Origin: Desulfosarcina widdelii
GTDB lineage: Bacteria > Desulfobacterota > Desulfobacteria > Desulfobacterales > Desulfosarcinaceae
Assembly (NCBI RefSeq): GCF_009688965.1
Contig: NZ_AP021875.1
Coordinates: forward strand, 3,782,001-3,846,000
DNA length: 64,000 nt
Direction: 5' to 3'
The position numbers and the translations under genes are program-made. Position 1 is the stretch's first letter. Each line of letters opens with the position of its first letter. Under the pieces are notes generated by a model that was given only the letters and a program-made list of their open reading frames with translations, ran no database searches and was not told the origin of the DNA. This document shows, one piece after another, positions 52,309 to 61,993 of the stretch.

Positions 52309-53316
52309 TCATCGGATTACGAAGCCCCGGGAGGGATGATCCACAAAGCGACCATCGGACTGTCGAACGACGATGAGGCATTCCACCCCCTCCAGTCGGT
52401 TGACGAGATCGATCCCCTTTTGCGAACCCATCACCATCAGGGCCGTGGCCAGGCCATCGGCCACCGTGCAGTTGGCGGCCACCACCGTGGCGCTCACCAC
52501 CCCGTTTTCCACCGGCCGGCCAGTGCGCGGATCGAGAATGTGGGAGTATATCCGACCACCCTTGCGAAAAAAAATGCGATAGTCACCGCTGGTGGCCATA
52601 GCCCGATCAATCAGGGGAACCGCCTTGTACACGTCGTCCAGGGCCGCCGACCGGTCCGGACGATTGATCCCCACCATCCAGGGGTTGCCATCCCTGCGGC
52701 GACCGCGCGCGACGACCTCTCCGCCGATCTCCACCAGATAGTCGTTGAACCCGTTTTTCGCCAAAAGCCGGGCGATGGCGTCAACCCCATACCCCTTGGC
52801 AATGGAAGCCAAATCCAGGGTCAAGGCTGCATCTCGCTTGGCGATGGTGCCTGACGCATCCATGCGGATCCGGTCAAAGCCCACATTTGAGAGGGCCGTT
52901 TGAATCGCGTCCTCATTCGGAAGAGTGTCAGTCGGTCCCTTGCGGCCGAATCCCCACAGGTTGATCAGCGGGTCCAGGGTCCCGTCCCAGGCGCCTTCGG
53001 TCAACCGGTGCAGTTCGGCCGCGACGCGCAACACGGCGGCAAAGTCGTCGGATGGAGTAAAAGGCGTATCCGTTTCATGGATCCGGTTGAACCGGCTGAT
53101 CTCGCTGTCCGGATCGTAGGTGGACATGCTGCGGTTGATTTCGGCCAGGCGTTGGTCAATGCGCGCCTGGAGATCGGTATCCGAGGTGAACCATCCGGCC
53201 ACCACCTTGATATGATAGGTGGTGCCCATGGTCGCTCCCCCCAGCCTCATTTCCTTTTGCGGCAGGCAGGCGGTGCAAACCAGGGCCATCATCACCACAA
53301 GAGCACGGATAGTCAT
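52309..53316 (-). CDS. apbE: FAD:protein FMN transferase
   Basis: A 335-residue exported lipoprotein (MTIRALVVMMALVCTAC) that attaches FMN to threonines of periplasmic flavoproteins such as Rnf or Nqr subunits. Motifs are GGATMGTTYHIKVV, MSTYDPDSEISRFNR, LDLASIAKGYGVD, VEIGGEVVARG, and SHILDPRTGRP with the metal ligands. A longer GTG start at 53358 is possible. It is the last gene of the hyp operon, 57 bp after hypE. Confidence 0.9.
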   Translation of the reverse strand: MTIRALVVMMALVCTACLPQKEMRLGGATMGTTYHIKVVAGWFTSDTDLQARIDQRLAEINRSMSTYDPDSEISRFNRIHETDTPFTPSDDFAAVLRVAAELHRLTEGAWDGTLDPLINLWGFGRKGPTDTLPNEDAIQTALSNVGFDRIRMDASGTIAKRDAALTLDLASIAKGYGVDAIARLLAKNGFNDYLVEIGGEVVARGRRRDGNPWMVGINRPDRSAALDDVYKAVPLIDRAMATSGDYRIFFRKGGRIYSHILDPRTGRPVENGVVSATVVAANCTVADGLATALMVMGSQKGIDLVNRLEGVECLIVVRQSDGRFVDHPSRGFVIR

Positions 53317-53373
53317 TCGAATGAAATTGCACTGTGAATAAAACAAAAAAAGGGCCACTTTCTATCAATCCTG

Positions 53374-54384
53374 TTAACATATGCGCGGCAGTTGCTCGCC
53401 AGTCAACATATCAACAATCCGCTCGCCGCCGATACGGGTTTTCATGAAAACACGGCCGGGACGATCTTCCACCGTTTCACCAATGATACGCGCCTCTCTA
53501 CCGTATGGGGACTTTTTGATCACTGCCAACACCGTTTCGGCCTGGTCCACGGGAACAAAGGCCAGCAGCTTGCCCTCGTTGGCCACGTATAGGGGATCAA
53601 ATCCCAGGAGGTCGCAGATCCCGGCCACTTCGGGCCGAATCGGCAGCCGGTCCTCGTGAATGCGGATGCCGACTCGGGATGCCAGGGCGATTTCGTTGAG
53701 AGTGGTCCCCACCCCGCCACGGGTGGGATCGCGAAGCACATGCACATCGCATCCTGTTTCCAGGATATCGGCCACCATGTGATTCAACGGGGCTGAATCG
53801 CTCTGCACACCGGATTCGAAGGCCAGCCCCTCGCGCTGCGTCAGGATCGTCATGCCGTGATCCGCCATTGTGCCGCTGAGAATCACGGCGTCCCCGGGCC
53901 TGGCATTGCCGCCGGAAACATGAATACGCTCTGGAATGACACCGATACCGGCCGTGTTGATATAGATCTTGTCCGCGGCGCCTTTGGGCACCACCTTGGT
54001 ATCGCCGGTGACCACGGTGACGTCGGCCGCTTTTGCGGCTTGCCCCATTTGGCGGATCACCTTTTCCAGGTCCGCCATGGGGAACCCTTCTTCGATAATC
54101 ATCCCCACGCTCAGGTACAGCGGCCGGGCACCGCACATGGCTACGTCGTTGACCGTGCCGTTGATGGCCAGATCGCCGATACCGCCGCCGGGAAAAAAAA
54201 TGGGATCGACCACATAGGTGTCCGTGGAAAATGCGATGCGTCCGCCCACTAGATTCAAATCAGCGCCATCGTCCAGCATGGCCAGGGCCGGGTTGTCGAA
54301 GGCGGGCAGAAGCAGATCGGCGGTAAGACTGTGGGAAATCTTGCCTCCACTGCCATGGTCCAAAAGGATTTTGTCCGGTTTCAT
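53374..54384 (-). CDS. hypE: Hydrogenase maturation protein HypE
   Basis: A 336-residue PurM-like ATPase that dehydrates the HypF-delivered thiocarbamate to the cyanide ligand of [NiFe] centres. The start MKPDKILLDHGSGGK follows GGAGAGGAG. DDGADLN and the C-terminus ending PRIC, whose cysteine carries the thiocarboxamide, identify HypE rather than SelD. It begins 1 bp after the hypD stop. Confidence 0.95.
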   Translation of the reverse strand: MKPDKILLDHGSGGKISHSLTADLLLPAFDNPALAMLDDGADLNLVGGRIAFSTDTYVVDPIFFPGGGIGDLAINGTVNDVAMCGARPLYLSVGMIIEEGFPMADLEKVIRQMGQAAKAADVTVVTGDTKVVPKGAADKIYINTAGIGVIPERIHVSGGNARPGDAVILSGTMADHGMTILTQREGLAFESGVQSDSAPLNHMVADILETGCDVHVLRDPTRGGVGTTLNEIALASRVGIRIHEDRLPIRPEVAGICDLLGFDPLYVANEGKLLAFVPVDQAETVLAVIKKSPYGREARIIGETVEDRPGRVFMKTRIGGERIVDMLTGEQLPRIC

Positions 54385-54385
54385 A

Positions 54386-55474
54386 TCACTCCTCTCCATG
54401 GTAGCGGTAATAGGCCGCGCAGGTTCCTTCGCTGGAAACCATGCAGGGACCCACCGGAGCCATGGGATTGCAAACCGTTTTGTAAAGCGGGCACTGGGGG
54501 GGAATTTTCACGCCGGTCAGGATTTCGCCGCAGGCGCACCCCTTGGGTTCCGGCTTGGCCGCCACACGAATGTCGAACGCCCTGACCGCATCGAAGGCGG
54601 CATAGGTTTCGCGGATTTCCAGGCCGCTGGCAGAAATGGTGCCCAATCCCCGCCAATCGGCATCGGCCACCGCAAACACCTCGTTCATGACCGCCACGGC
54701 TTTGGGATTGCCCGCATCGGAGACCGCTCTCGGATAGGCGTTTTCCAAGGCCGGACGGCCGGATGCCACCTGGTCCGTCAGCATGGCAATACTCTGGAGC
54801 AGGTCGCTGGGCTCGAATCCGGCCACGACGCAGGGCACCCGGTGGGCATCGAAAAACGGCCGGTAGGCCTCGACACCGATGATCACGGAAACATGACCGG
54901 GCAGCAAAAATCCGTCGATATTCAGTTCCCCCGCGGCCAGCGCCTCCAGCGCCGGTGGAACGGTTTTGTGGGCCGACATGACGAAAAAGTTGTTCAACCC
55001 CTCCTGGTGGGCAGCCAGGATGGCGGCGGCAACGGTCGGGGCCGTCGTTTCGAAACCCACCCCCAGAAAAACGACCCGTTTGTCCGGATTTTGCCGGGCC
55101 AGATTGACCGCATCGAAGGTCGAGTAGACGATGCGCACATCGGCCCCTTCGGCCTTCTCCCGCTGCAGGGAGGAGCCGCTGCCCGGCACCCGGATAAGAT
55201 CGCCGAAAGTGGCCACAATGGTGTCCGGCTGTCTGGCAAGGGCGATGAAGGCGTCGATTTCCCCCTGCGCCGTCACGCAAACCGGGCAACCGGGTCCGGA
55301 CAACAGGGAAATGGTTTCCGGCAATAGCGAACGAATTCCGCTTCTGAAGATGGACACGGTATGGGTGCCGCAGACCTCCATGAAACGAACCGGTTTCCGG
55401 CACGCGCTGCTGATGCGCTGGACCAGATGCCGGGCGATCTTAGGGTCGTGAAAGTCATTGCTGTTTATCCCCAT
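54386..55474 (-). CDS. hypD: Hydrogenase maturation protein HypD
   Basis: A 362-residue iron-sulfur scaffold that with HypC holds the Fe(CN)2CO unit. Signature segments are FMEVCGTHT, SGPGCPVCVT and VGFETTAPT. The C-terminal cysteines in GCACGEILTG, CPLYKTVCNPM and GTCAAYYRY bind a [4Fe-4S] cluster. Its order between hypF and hypE is conserved. Confidence 0.96.
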   Translation of the reverse strand: MGINSNDFHDPKIARHLVQRISSACRKPVRFMEVCGTHTVSIFRSGIRSLLPETISLLSGPGCPVCVTAQGEIDAFIALARQPDTIVATFGDLIRVPGSGSSLQREKAEGADVRIVYSTFDAVNLARQNPDKRVVFLGVGFETTAPTVAAAILAAHQEGLNNFFVMSAHKTVPPALEALAAGELNIDGFLLPGHVSVIIGVEAYRPFFDAHRVPCVVAGFEPSDLLQSIAMLTDQVASGRPALENAYPRAVSDAGNPKAVAVMNEVFAVADADWRGLGTISASGLEIRETYAAFDAVRAFDIRVAAKPEPKGCACGEILTGVKIPPQCPLYKTVCNPMAPVGPCMVSSEGTCAAYYRYHGEE

Positions 55475-55528
55475 TTGCTCATCTTTCCAATGTTTATTAA
55501 AGACCGCGAGAGAGAGGATTTGGCAAGG

Positions 55529-57880
55529 CTATAGGGAGGAAGCTGTATTCGAAATACCGCGACGACCGATAACGCCGTCCAAATCCTTTCTCTCGCGGCC
55601 GTTCATGTTTGCAGCCGCCACCACCGCCTGCCCCAACGAAATCCCCCCGTCATTGGTCGGCACCAGACGGTGGGTGAGCAAATCGAAGCCGCTTTTCTCC
55701 AACACGGCGCCCATCCCGGTCAATAGGCGATTGTTTTGAAAAACCCCGCCGCTTAAGGCCACCCGGTCGATGCCCGTAGACGTTCGCAGGTGGCAGCACA
55801 GGTCATGGAAAAGCCGGATCAGGGTGTTATGAAAGCGGGCACTGATCGTCGACGGCGCACAGCCACTCTTCAGATCGTCAACAACCCCTTGGATGATCGA
55901 AGTAGTATTGATCGGAATAGAACCAATGCCCGTTTCCTTCCAGCTAAAATCGTAGTCGCCCGACACACTGTCGTCAGCGATCATCTCCAGTTCCATGGCC
56001 GCCTGTCCTTCAAAGGCCACATTATTGCGCATACCGACCATGGCGGCAATGGCGTCGAAAAGCCGGCCCAAGCTGGAGGTCAGCGGGCTGTTGATGCCCT
56101 TGTCCATCATCTGGAAGAGCACTGCAATCTGCTGCTGATCGATCTGTTTCAAAAAAGACAATCCCGAAAGATCGACTGCCGCCACGCCGGCTGCCCGCAG
56201 GTAGCCGAGGGCCATACGCCAGGGCTCCCGGATGGCGGCGGTACTACCGGGCATGGGTACGGGAACCAGATGGGCCGCCCGGGTGAACTCGCGACAGTCC
56301 GCGACCAGCACTTCGCCCCCCCAGATGGTGTTGTCGGTCCCCAGGCCCGTTCCGTCGAAGGCCAGGCCGATGACTGGCCCATCCACCTGGTTTTCCGCCA
56401 GGCAGGCGGCAATGTGGGCGTGGTGATGCTGCACCTCGACGATCGGAATATTCCCCAGTTCCCTGGCATAGCGGGTGCTCATGTAGTCCGGGTGCAGGTC
56501 GCAGGCCACCGCTTTCGGTTCGATGTCCAGGATACGTTTGAGATGATTCACCGTCAGCCGGAAAAAATCTTCCGTGGCCTGGTTTTCCAGGTCGCCGATG
56601 TGCTGACTGACAAAGGCCTGGCGGCCCCGGGTGAGGCAGACGGTATTTTTCAGCTCGGCCCCGCAGGCCAGAATGGGGGGAAGCTCATCCCTGAGAAAAA
56701 CCGGTATTGGCACATACCCGCGGGAACGACGGATCGGCCGCATGTGGCCGGCGGCGTGCCGGACAATGGAATCGTCGGAGCGCAGATAGATGTCCCGATC
56801 ATGGACCAGGTAGTCGTCGGCGATGTCGGCCAGGCGGGCAAGGGCTTCTTCATTATCGATGGCGATGGGCTCTTCGCTCAGGTTGGCGCTGGTCATCACC
56901 AGGGCGTCGAAACCGGCATCCAGCAGCAGATAATGCAGGGGCGTGTAAGGCAGCATGATGCCGAAATAGCGGTTGCGGGGAGAGACCGCTTCGGCGATGG
57001 GTGTAGCGGCTTTTTTTTCCAGTAGCACGATGGGCCGCTGGATGGAGCAAAGCAGTTCTTCTTCCGCTTCACTCACATGGGCGATGGCCCGTATTTGTCG
57101 CATATCGGCGCACATCAGGGCCAGGGGTTTTTCTTCCCGATGCTTGCGCCGACGCAGCCGTTCCACTGCCCGAGCATTGGTGGCGTCCACGGCCAGATGG
57201 AAGCCGCCCAGCCCTTTAACGGCCACAATACGACCCGCCTTGATTCGATTGGCCGTTTCCACGATGGGGTCGTCGGTTTTGACCGCCTGCCCCTGGCCGT
57301 CGCACAGGGTCACCCGGGGACCGCAAACCGGGCAGGCGTTGGGTTGGGCGTGAAACCGGCGATTTTCGGGATCATCGTACTCGGCCTGGCATCGGGGGCA
57401 CATGGTGAAGTGGCGCATGCTGGTTTTGGGCCGGTCGTAAGGGATGTCGTCGATGATGGTGTAACGGGGGCCGCAGTTGGTACAGTTGATAAAAGGATAG
57501 CCAAACCGACGGTCGTTGGGATCCCGCATCTCGGCCAGGCAGTCATCGCAGACCCGTACATCCGGAGAAATCAGGGTCTGGCGGGTGGCGCTGCCCCGAC
57601 TCTTGACGATGGAAAAAGCGTCAAACCCCGTAACAGCTTGCGATTCTTCGGTAATTTCGACGATGTGCGCCAATGGCGGCTTGCGGTGGGGGAGATCGTC
57701 GGTGAACTGCTGGATGCGGTCGGGTGGGCCTTCCAGGACCAGGGTTACACCCGTGGCGGTGTTGGCCACCTCCCCTTTCAGACCGTATCGGTTGGCCAGT
57801 TGATAGATGAAGGGCCGAAAGCCCACGCCTTGAACGATGCCGTTGATTTCCAGGCGTTTTGCCGAGGTTGCCGCCGTCAT
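55529..57880 (-). CDS. hypF: Carbamoyltransferase HypF
   Basis: A 783-residue multidomain enzyme that makes the cyanide precursor from carbamoyl phosphate. The order is an acylphosphatase domain (GIVQGVGFRPFIYQ), two zinc fingers (CDDCLAEM with CTNCGPRY; CPRCQAEY with CPVCGPRV), a YrdC domain (LRRRKHREEKPLALM), and a Kae1-like domain with VQHHHAHIAACLAEN and ALSGGVFQNN. Full family length. It lies 15 bp after hypC. Confidence 0.96.
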   Translation of the reverse strand: MTAATSAKRLEINGIVQGVGFRPFIYQLANRYGLKGEVANTATGVTLVLEGPPDRIQQFTDDLPHRKPPLAHIVEITEESQAVTGFDAFSIVKSRGSATRQTLISPDVRVCDDCLAEMRDPNDRRFGYPFINCTNCGPRYTIIDDIPYDRPKTSMRHFTMCPRCQAEYDDPENRRFHAQPNACPVCGPRVTLCDGQGQAVKTDDPIVETANRIKAGRIVAVKGLGGFHLAVDATNARAVERLRRRKHREEKPLALMCADMRQIRAIAHVSEAEEELLCSIQRPIVLLEKKAATPIAEAVSPRNRYFGIMLPYTPLHYLLLDAGFDALVMTSANLSEEPIAIDNEEALARLADIADDYLVHDRDIYLRSDDSIVRHAAGHMRPIRRSRGYVPIPVFLRDELPPILACGAELKNTVCLTRGRQAFVSQHIGDLENQATEDFFRLTVNHLKRILDIEPKAVACDLHPDYMSTRYARELGNIPIVEVQHHHAHIAACLAENQVDGPVIGLAFDGTGLGTDNTIWGGEVLVADCREFTRAAHLVPVPMPGSTAAIREPWRMALGYLRAAGVAAVDLSGLSFLKQIDQQQIAVLFQMMDKGINSPLTSSLGRLFDAIAAMVGMRNNVAFEGQAAMELEMIADDSVSGDYDFSWKETGIGSIPINTTSIIQGVVDDLKSGCAPSTISARFHNTLIRLFHDLCCHLRTSTGIDRVALSGGVFQNNRLLTGMGAVLEKSGFDLLTHRLVPTNDGGISLGQAVVAAANMNGRERKDLDGVIGRRGISNTASSL

Positions 57881-57895
57881 GACCCGATGGGGTAC

Positions 57896-58138
57896 TCAGC
57901 CTTGATCCGGGTCAATATCGTCAACCATCGCCGCGGCCTCCCGCAGTAGCCTGAGAGATTCGGCCGCAGCGGCCGCATCCAGCTTCTGGATGGCGAATCC
58001 GGCGTGGACGATCACGAAATCGCCCACGGAAACATCCTCCATCAGCATCAGGCTGGCCGAACGCTGGACACCGTCCACGTCAATGGTGGCCATGCCGTCA
58101 TTAATTTCGACGATTTTGGATGGAATGGCAAGGCACAT
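57896..58138 (-). CDS. hypC: Hydrogenase assembly chaperone HypC
   Basis: An 80-residue chaperone beginning MCLAIPSKIVEI, with the essential Cys2 and His in VIVHAGFAIQKLD. It forms a complex with HypD and then the hydrogenase large-subunit precursor. GGGAG lies upstream. It starts 5 bp after the protease gene. Confidence 0.96.
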   Translation of the reverse strand: MCLAIPSKIVEINDGMATIDVDGVQRSASLMLMEDVSVGDFVIVHAGFAIQKLDAAAAAESLRLLREAAAMVDDIDPDQG

Positions 58139-58143
58139 GGGTT

Positions 58144-58638
58144 TCAGGCTCCCTCTTTTTTCGTGTAGACCACTTGCAGCCGGTCCAGTTCGGCCAGCAC
58201 CATCTGAATCATATCATCGATGCGGTCCGCCGTTGCCGCCGTCAGATCCACGGACAGGGTTTCGATATCCTTAGGCTCAACGCCAACGATAACTGTTTCC
58301 GGCACCTTGTCAAGCGCCTGGCAAAGGGTCAGGGATTCGAGAAAGTCGATCTGATGCAGCGAATTTTTTGCCCGGATGCGCTCGGGAATCGCTTCGCCGT
58401 CGATGCGGTACAGGTCGCCGGGCTGGCCCCCATTGCGGATGACGTCCACAACGATGAGCTGATCGGCCTCGGATATGATGCCCATCAGGTTGATCCCCAG
58501 AACGCCGCCGTCGATCACGGATACATTGTCCGGAAAATCGTAGCGTTCTTCCAGCGCCTCTACCACTCGTACGCCAAACCCCTCATCGCTGAGCAGAATA
58601 TTGCCGACGCCCAGAATCATGACATGTTCAGTGTTCAT
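58144..58638 (-). CDS. [NiFe] hydrogenase maturation endopeptidase
   Basis: A 164-residue HyaD/HybD-type protease that removes the C-terminal peptide of the large subunit after nickel insertion. Nickel-binding acidic residues are in GVGNILLSDEGFGV and LIVVDVI; the family motif GGVLGINL is present. It heads the hyp operon, about 3.5 kb from the hynAB genes it probably serves. Confidence 0.9.
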   Translation of the reverse strand: MNTEHVMILGVGNILLSDEGFGVRVVEALEERYDFPDNVSVIDGGVLGINLMGIISEADQLIVVDVIRNGGQPGDLYRIDGEAIPERIRAKNSLHQIDFLESLTLCQALDKVPETVIVGVEPKDIETLSVDLTAATADRIDDMIQMVLAELDRLQVVYTKKEGA

Positions 58639-58757
58639 ACCCTCGGTCTTTTCGCTGCGGTTGTGGGTCCAATTGAACCCGAATAGGTTTCAGGCCGGTA
58701 CCTGGCTTGAAGCCAAGCTGTATAGGTAGCACCAAATGGAAACGGGTTCAAGGCATC

Positions 58758-59306
58758 TCAATGGTAAAAATCCCTTCTGTCCGTGGGAATCGCCAGGTTT
58801 GCCATGTTCAGTGAAACGTAACCCATTCGGTCGGCGATCACGGAAACCGGCTGCTGCCATGCGACCTTGTAGCCGCCGATCATGGCCGGAAACATCACCA
58901 CAACATAATAGTTTCCGACAGGCACATCCAGAAAGGCGAAATTTCCGGTATCCGAAGATTCCGCATGGGCGATCAAGTAGCCGGGTTGGCTGCGATGCCG
59001 GGCGAACTGCTTGTAAAAATCGAGGTGCATCTGATTGATGCGGTCCAGGCGTCGATGGGTTTCCATGTCTTCCAGACCCGCGGCATGGGGAACCGGTATC
59101 TCCCGGCGGGTCAGAAAAACGGAAAGATACTCGCCGTAGATCCGTTGTCCGGCTTCATCGGTGATGCAAAGGCTGCCCAGAAGCCCCTGCATTGCCCCGG
59201 CGGGGGGTGCGAACCCTGCGCACAGCATCGCAAGCAGGCCCAAGAGTACCGGCCATCTAATGGTTCTACGGATAGATTGCTGACAACGTGGGGGTTGAAC
59301 GTCCAT
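58758..59306 (-). CDS. Exported hypothetical protein with beta-sandwich-like end
   Basis: A 182-residue exported protein. The start MDVQPPRCQQS follows GGAGGTGACGG. A signal peptide (WPVLLGLLAMLCAGFAPPAGA) precedes a segment with ITDEAGQRIYGEYLSVFLTR. The end (TGNFAFLDVPVGNYYVVVMF) resembles carboxypeptidase-regulatory or prealbumin-like sandwiches. Function unknown. Confidence 0.65.
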   Translation of the reverse strand: MDVQPPRCQQSIRRTIRWPVLLGLLAMLCAGFAPPAGAMQGLLGSLCITDEAGQRIYGEYLSVFLTRREIPVPHAAGLEDMETHRRLDRINQMHLDFYKQFARHRSQPGYLIAHAESSDTGNFAFLDVPVGNYYVVVMFPAMIGGYKVAWQQPVSVIADRMGYVSLNMANLAIPTDRRDFYH

Positions 59307-59372
59307 GGCCGTCACCTCCTGCAGCTTGGTACACAAACCCAATGCTGATGGACTCAAAAAAGCCGCATTTCC

Positions 59373-59495
59373 GACGGGCTTCTAAAAAGGCCGAGATCAA
59401 GGCTTGCGAATCCTGAGGAATGAGGCGTACTTAAGGTACGCCGCAGTGACGAAGGATACGCGTAACGGCGATATCAGCCTTTTTACGAGTCCGTC
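59373..59495. repeat. Long palindromic repeat, family member 2
   Basis: A 123-bp nested palindrome. The outer arms GACGGGCTTCTAAAAAGGC and its near complement match at 16 of 19 positions, the middle arms are GCGAATCCT/AGGATACGC, and a perfect centre GGCGTAC-TTAAG-GTACGCC follows. The block CGAGATCAAGGCTT (59392-59405) and a right-hand TAACG-NN-GATATC are shared with the element at 5842-5975. It lies in a divergent intergenic region upstream of aor. Confidence 0.7.
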
Positions 59496-59577
59496 GATAT
59501 TGAAAATACGCTCAAAAGATGGAATAGTAAACTCCAATGTCAAGCATCCGAACCCGCCACCGTCTCAGGAGGCGTCC

Positions 59578-61545
59578 ATGGATCGTTCATATATGGGAAA
59601 GGTGCTGTGGGTCAACCTGAGCACCGGCGTTCTTTCCACCGAACGCATCCCCGACCGAATTTACAACCGATTTTTATCCGGCACGGGACTGGCCTCCTGG
59701 CTGTTGTACCACCGCATCCCCGGCCGGGCCGATCCCCTGGGCCCGGACAATGTCCTGGGGTTCGTATCCGGGGTTTTGACCGGCAGCGGCTCCCTGTTCA
59801 CAGGGCGCTGGATGGTGGTGGGCAAAAGCCCTCTCACCGGCACCTGGGGGGATGCCAATTGCGGCGGCAACCTGGCACCCGGCATCAAGGGATGCGGCTT
59901 CGATGCCATCTTCTTCACGGGACAAAGTGACCGGCCCGTCTACCTCTATGCCGACACCCGCAGGGCCGAACTGCGCGATGCAAGCCACCTGTGGGGCAAG
60001 GATGCCATCGAAACGGAAAAAATCTTGATCGATGACCACGGGAAAAAGCAGCGCGCCCGGGTGGCCTGCATCGGCATGGCCGGGGAGCGGCGATCCCTGA
60101 TTTCCGGCATCGTGAATCACGGCGGCCGCCTGGCGGCCCGTAGCGGCCTGGGTGCCGTGATGGGGGCCAAACGGCTAAAAGCGGTGGTCCTGTGCGGCGC
60201 CCACCGGGTCAAAGTATACGACCGGAGGCAGATGAAAACCCTCAGCCTGAAATGCAACGAACACGTCGCTTTTCAGCCGCCTTTCCTGAACGGCACCATG
60301 ACCGCTTACCTGGGCACCCTCATGCGGTTGTTGCCCACCCAGATGGAACTGGACGGCATGCTCTACAAGATCATGCTGAAAAAATGGGGCACCGTGAACC
60401 AGAACCAGATGGCCATCGAAACGGGCGACGCTCCGGTCAAGAACTGGAAGGGCTCCAACCGGGATTTCGGCCTGGAGCAGTCCAAACTCATCGATCCCGA
60501 CGAATTCACCAAGCCGGTGGTGGCCAAATATTTCTGCTACTCCTGCCCCTTGGGTTGCGGCGGCATCAACCTTGCGCCCGACGGAAAGACCGAAGTCCAC
60601 CGGCCCGAATACGAATCTACTATCGCCCTGGGCGGGTTGTGCCTCAACGAGGACGCGGAAAGTATCTACTACCTCAACGAACTGCTTAACCGCGCCGGCA
60701 TGGATACCATTTCGGTGGGCGGTACGGTGGCCTTTGCCATCGAATGCTATGAAACCGGCCTGCTGACCACCGAGGAGACCGACGGCCTTAAATTGACCTG
60801 GGGCAATACCGACGCCATCGTTCAACTGGTGGAAAAAATGGTCAAGCGGGAGGGGATCGGCGATCTTCTCGCGGACGGAGCCAAACGGGCCGCTCGGCAA
60901 ATCGGCAAAGGGGCCGACAAAATGGCCATTAACGCCGGGGGCCAGGAACTGGCCATGCACGATGGGCGCTACGATCCCGGATTCGCGGTTCACAACGTGG
61001 TCGAACCCACACCGGGAAGGCACACCATCGGCTCGTACATGTACTACGAAATGTTCCAGCTTTGGCGGCAAATGCCGGACCTGCCCGATCCCTCCCTGCT
61101 CTATTTCAAAGGCAGCAAATATCGGGCAAGCCGCGAGAAAGCCGTCATGGCGGCAGCCTGCAGCCAGTACATGAACGTGATCAACGGGGCCGGATGCTGT
61201 CTGTTTGGCGCTCTTTTGGGGGCCCATCGCATACCGGTATTCGAATGGCTCAACGCCGCGGCCGGTTGGGAAGCCACCCCTGAAGCGTACATGATCATCG
61301 GCCACCGAATTCAGGCCATCAAGCAGCTATTTAATATCAAGCAGGGCGTCTCGCCGAGAGATATCCGCATCAGCCGGCGGGTGCTGGGCGATCCTCCCCA
61401 AAAAGAAGGAGCCAACAAGGGGCGTATGGTTCCCCTGGAAAAGCTGCGACGCTATTATTGGCGGGAAATGGGATACGATATGGAAACCGGTGTTCCCACA
61501 GCGGCCTGCCTGGCCCGGTTGGGGCTGGAAGACGAGGCGATGTGA
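59578..61545 (+). CDS. Tungsten aldehyde:ferredoxin oxidoreductase
   Basis: A 655-residue AOR-family enzyme that oxidises aldehydes to acids, or acts in reverse, with a bis-pterin tungsten site and a [4Fe-4S] cluster. The start MDRSYMGKVLWVN follows CAGGAGGCG. Typical segments are GRWMVVGKSPLTGTWGDANC, CYSCPLGCGGINL for the cluster, GGLCLNEDAESIYYLNEL, NRAGMDTISVGGTVAFAIE and GQELAMHDGRYDPGF. Substrate cannot be inferred. The ferredoxin gene starts 3 bp later, as in AorAB-type pairs. Confidence 0.92.
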   Translation: MDRSYMGKVLWVNLSTGVLSTERIPDRIYNRFLSGTGLASWLLYHRIPGRADPLGPDNVLGFVSGVLTGSGSLFTGRWMVVGKSPLTGTWGDANCGGNLAPGIKGCGFDAIFFTGQSDRPVYLYADTRRAELRDASHLWGKDAIETEKILIDDHGKKQRARVACIGMAGERRSLISGIVNHGGRLAARSGLGAVMGAKRLKAVVLCGAHRVKVYDRRQMKTLSLKCNEHVAFQPPFLNGTMTAYLGTLMRLLPTQMELDGMLYKIMLKKWGTVNQNQMAIETGDAPVKNWKGSNRDFGLEQSKLIDPDEFTKPVVAKYFCYSCPLGCGGINLAPDGKTEVHRPEYESTIALGGLCLNEDAESIYYLNELLNRAGMDTISVGGTVAFAIECYETGLLTTEETDGLKLTWGNTDAIVQLVEKMVKREGIGDLLADGAKRAARQIGKGADKMAINAGGQELAMHDGRYDPGFAVHNVVEPTPGRHTIGSYMYYEMFQLWRQMPDLPDPSLLYFKGSKYRASREKAVMAAACSQYMNVINGAGCCLFGALLGAHRIPVFEWLNAAAGWEATPEAYMIIGHRIQAIKQLFNIKQGVSPRDIRISRRVLGDPPQKEGANKGRMVPLEKLRRYYWREMGYDMETGVPTAACLARLGLEDEAM

Positions 61546-61547
61546 CC

Positions 61548-61973
61548 ATGGCCTACGAAATCACCAATCTCTGCGTGGGATGCGGGGTGTGCAAACGCAT
61601 CTGCCCGGTGGACGCCATAACGGGGAAACGCAAAAAGCTTCATCACATCGACCCTTCCGTCTGCATCGACTGCGGTGCCTGCGGTCGCATCTGCCCCCAC
61701 GAAAGCGTGAAGGATCCCGATGGAAACGTGTGCGAACGAATCCGCATCCGGTCCCGCTGGCCCAAGCCGGTCTTCAATCCCTCCCTTTGCATGGCCTGTA
61801 CCATTTGCGTGGAGGCCTGTCCCACCAGTTGCATCGATTTGAAACCGGACCGCGGCTCCCGGGAAACCCTCCGGCGCCCCTATCTGGAAAACGAACGCCA
61901 CTGCATCGCCTGTGGGTTTTGTTCCGCCGAATGCCCGGTGGATGCCATCGCCATGTCCGACGAAAAAGCCTGA
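61548..61973 (+). CDS. Four-cluster ferredoxin-like subunit
   Basis: A 141-residue protein with four [4Fe-4S] motifs in order: CVGCGVCKRICP, CIDCGACGRICP, CMACTICVEACP and CIACGFCSAECP. It is coupled to the aldehyde oxidoreductase gene and is probably its electron-transfer subunit (AorA-like), passing electrons to a soluble ferredoxin or to a membrane partner. Confidence 0.9.
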   Translation: MAYEITNLCVGCGVCKRICPVDAITGKRKKLHHIDPSVCIDCGACGRICPHESVKDPDGNVCERIRIRSRWPKPVFNPSLCMACTICVEACPTSCIDLKPDRGSRETLRRPYLENERHCIACGFCSAECPVDAIAMSDEKA

Positions 61974-61993
61974 ATCCTTCCGCCGGCTGCTGT

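Noticed and set aside
53374-54384. Selenophosphate synthetase (SelD)
   Set aside because: The PurM-like fold is shared, but the C-terminal PRIC and the place between hypD and apbE identify HypE.
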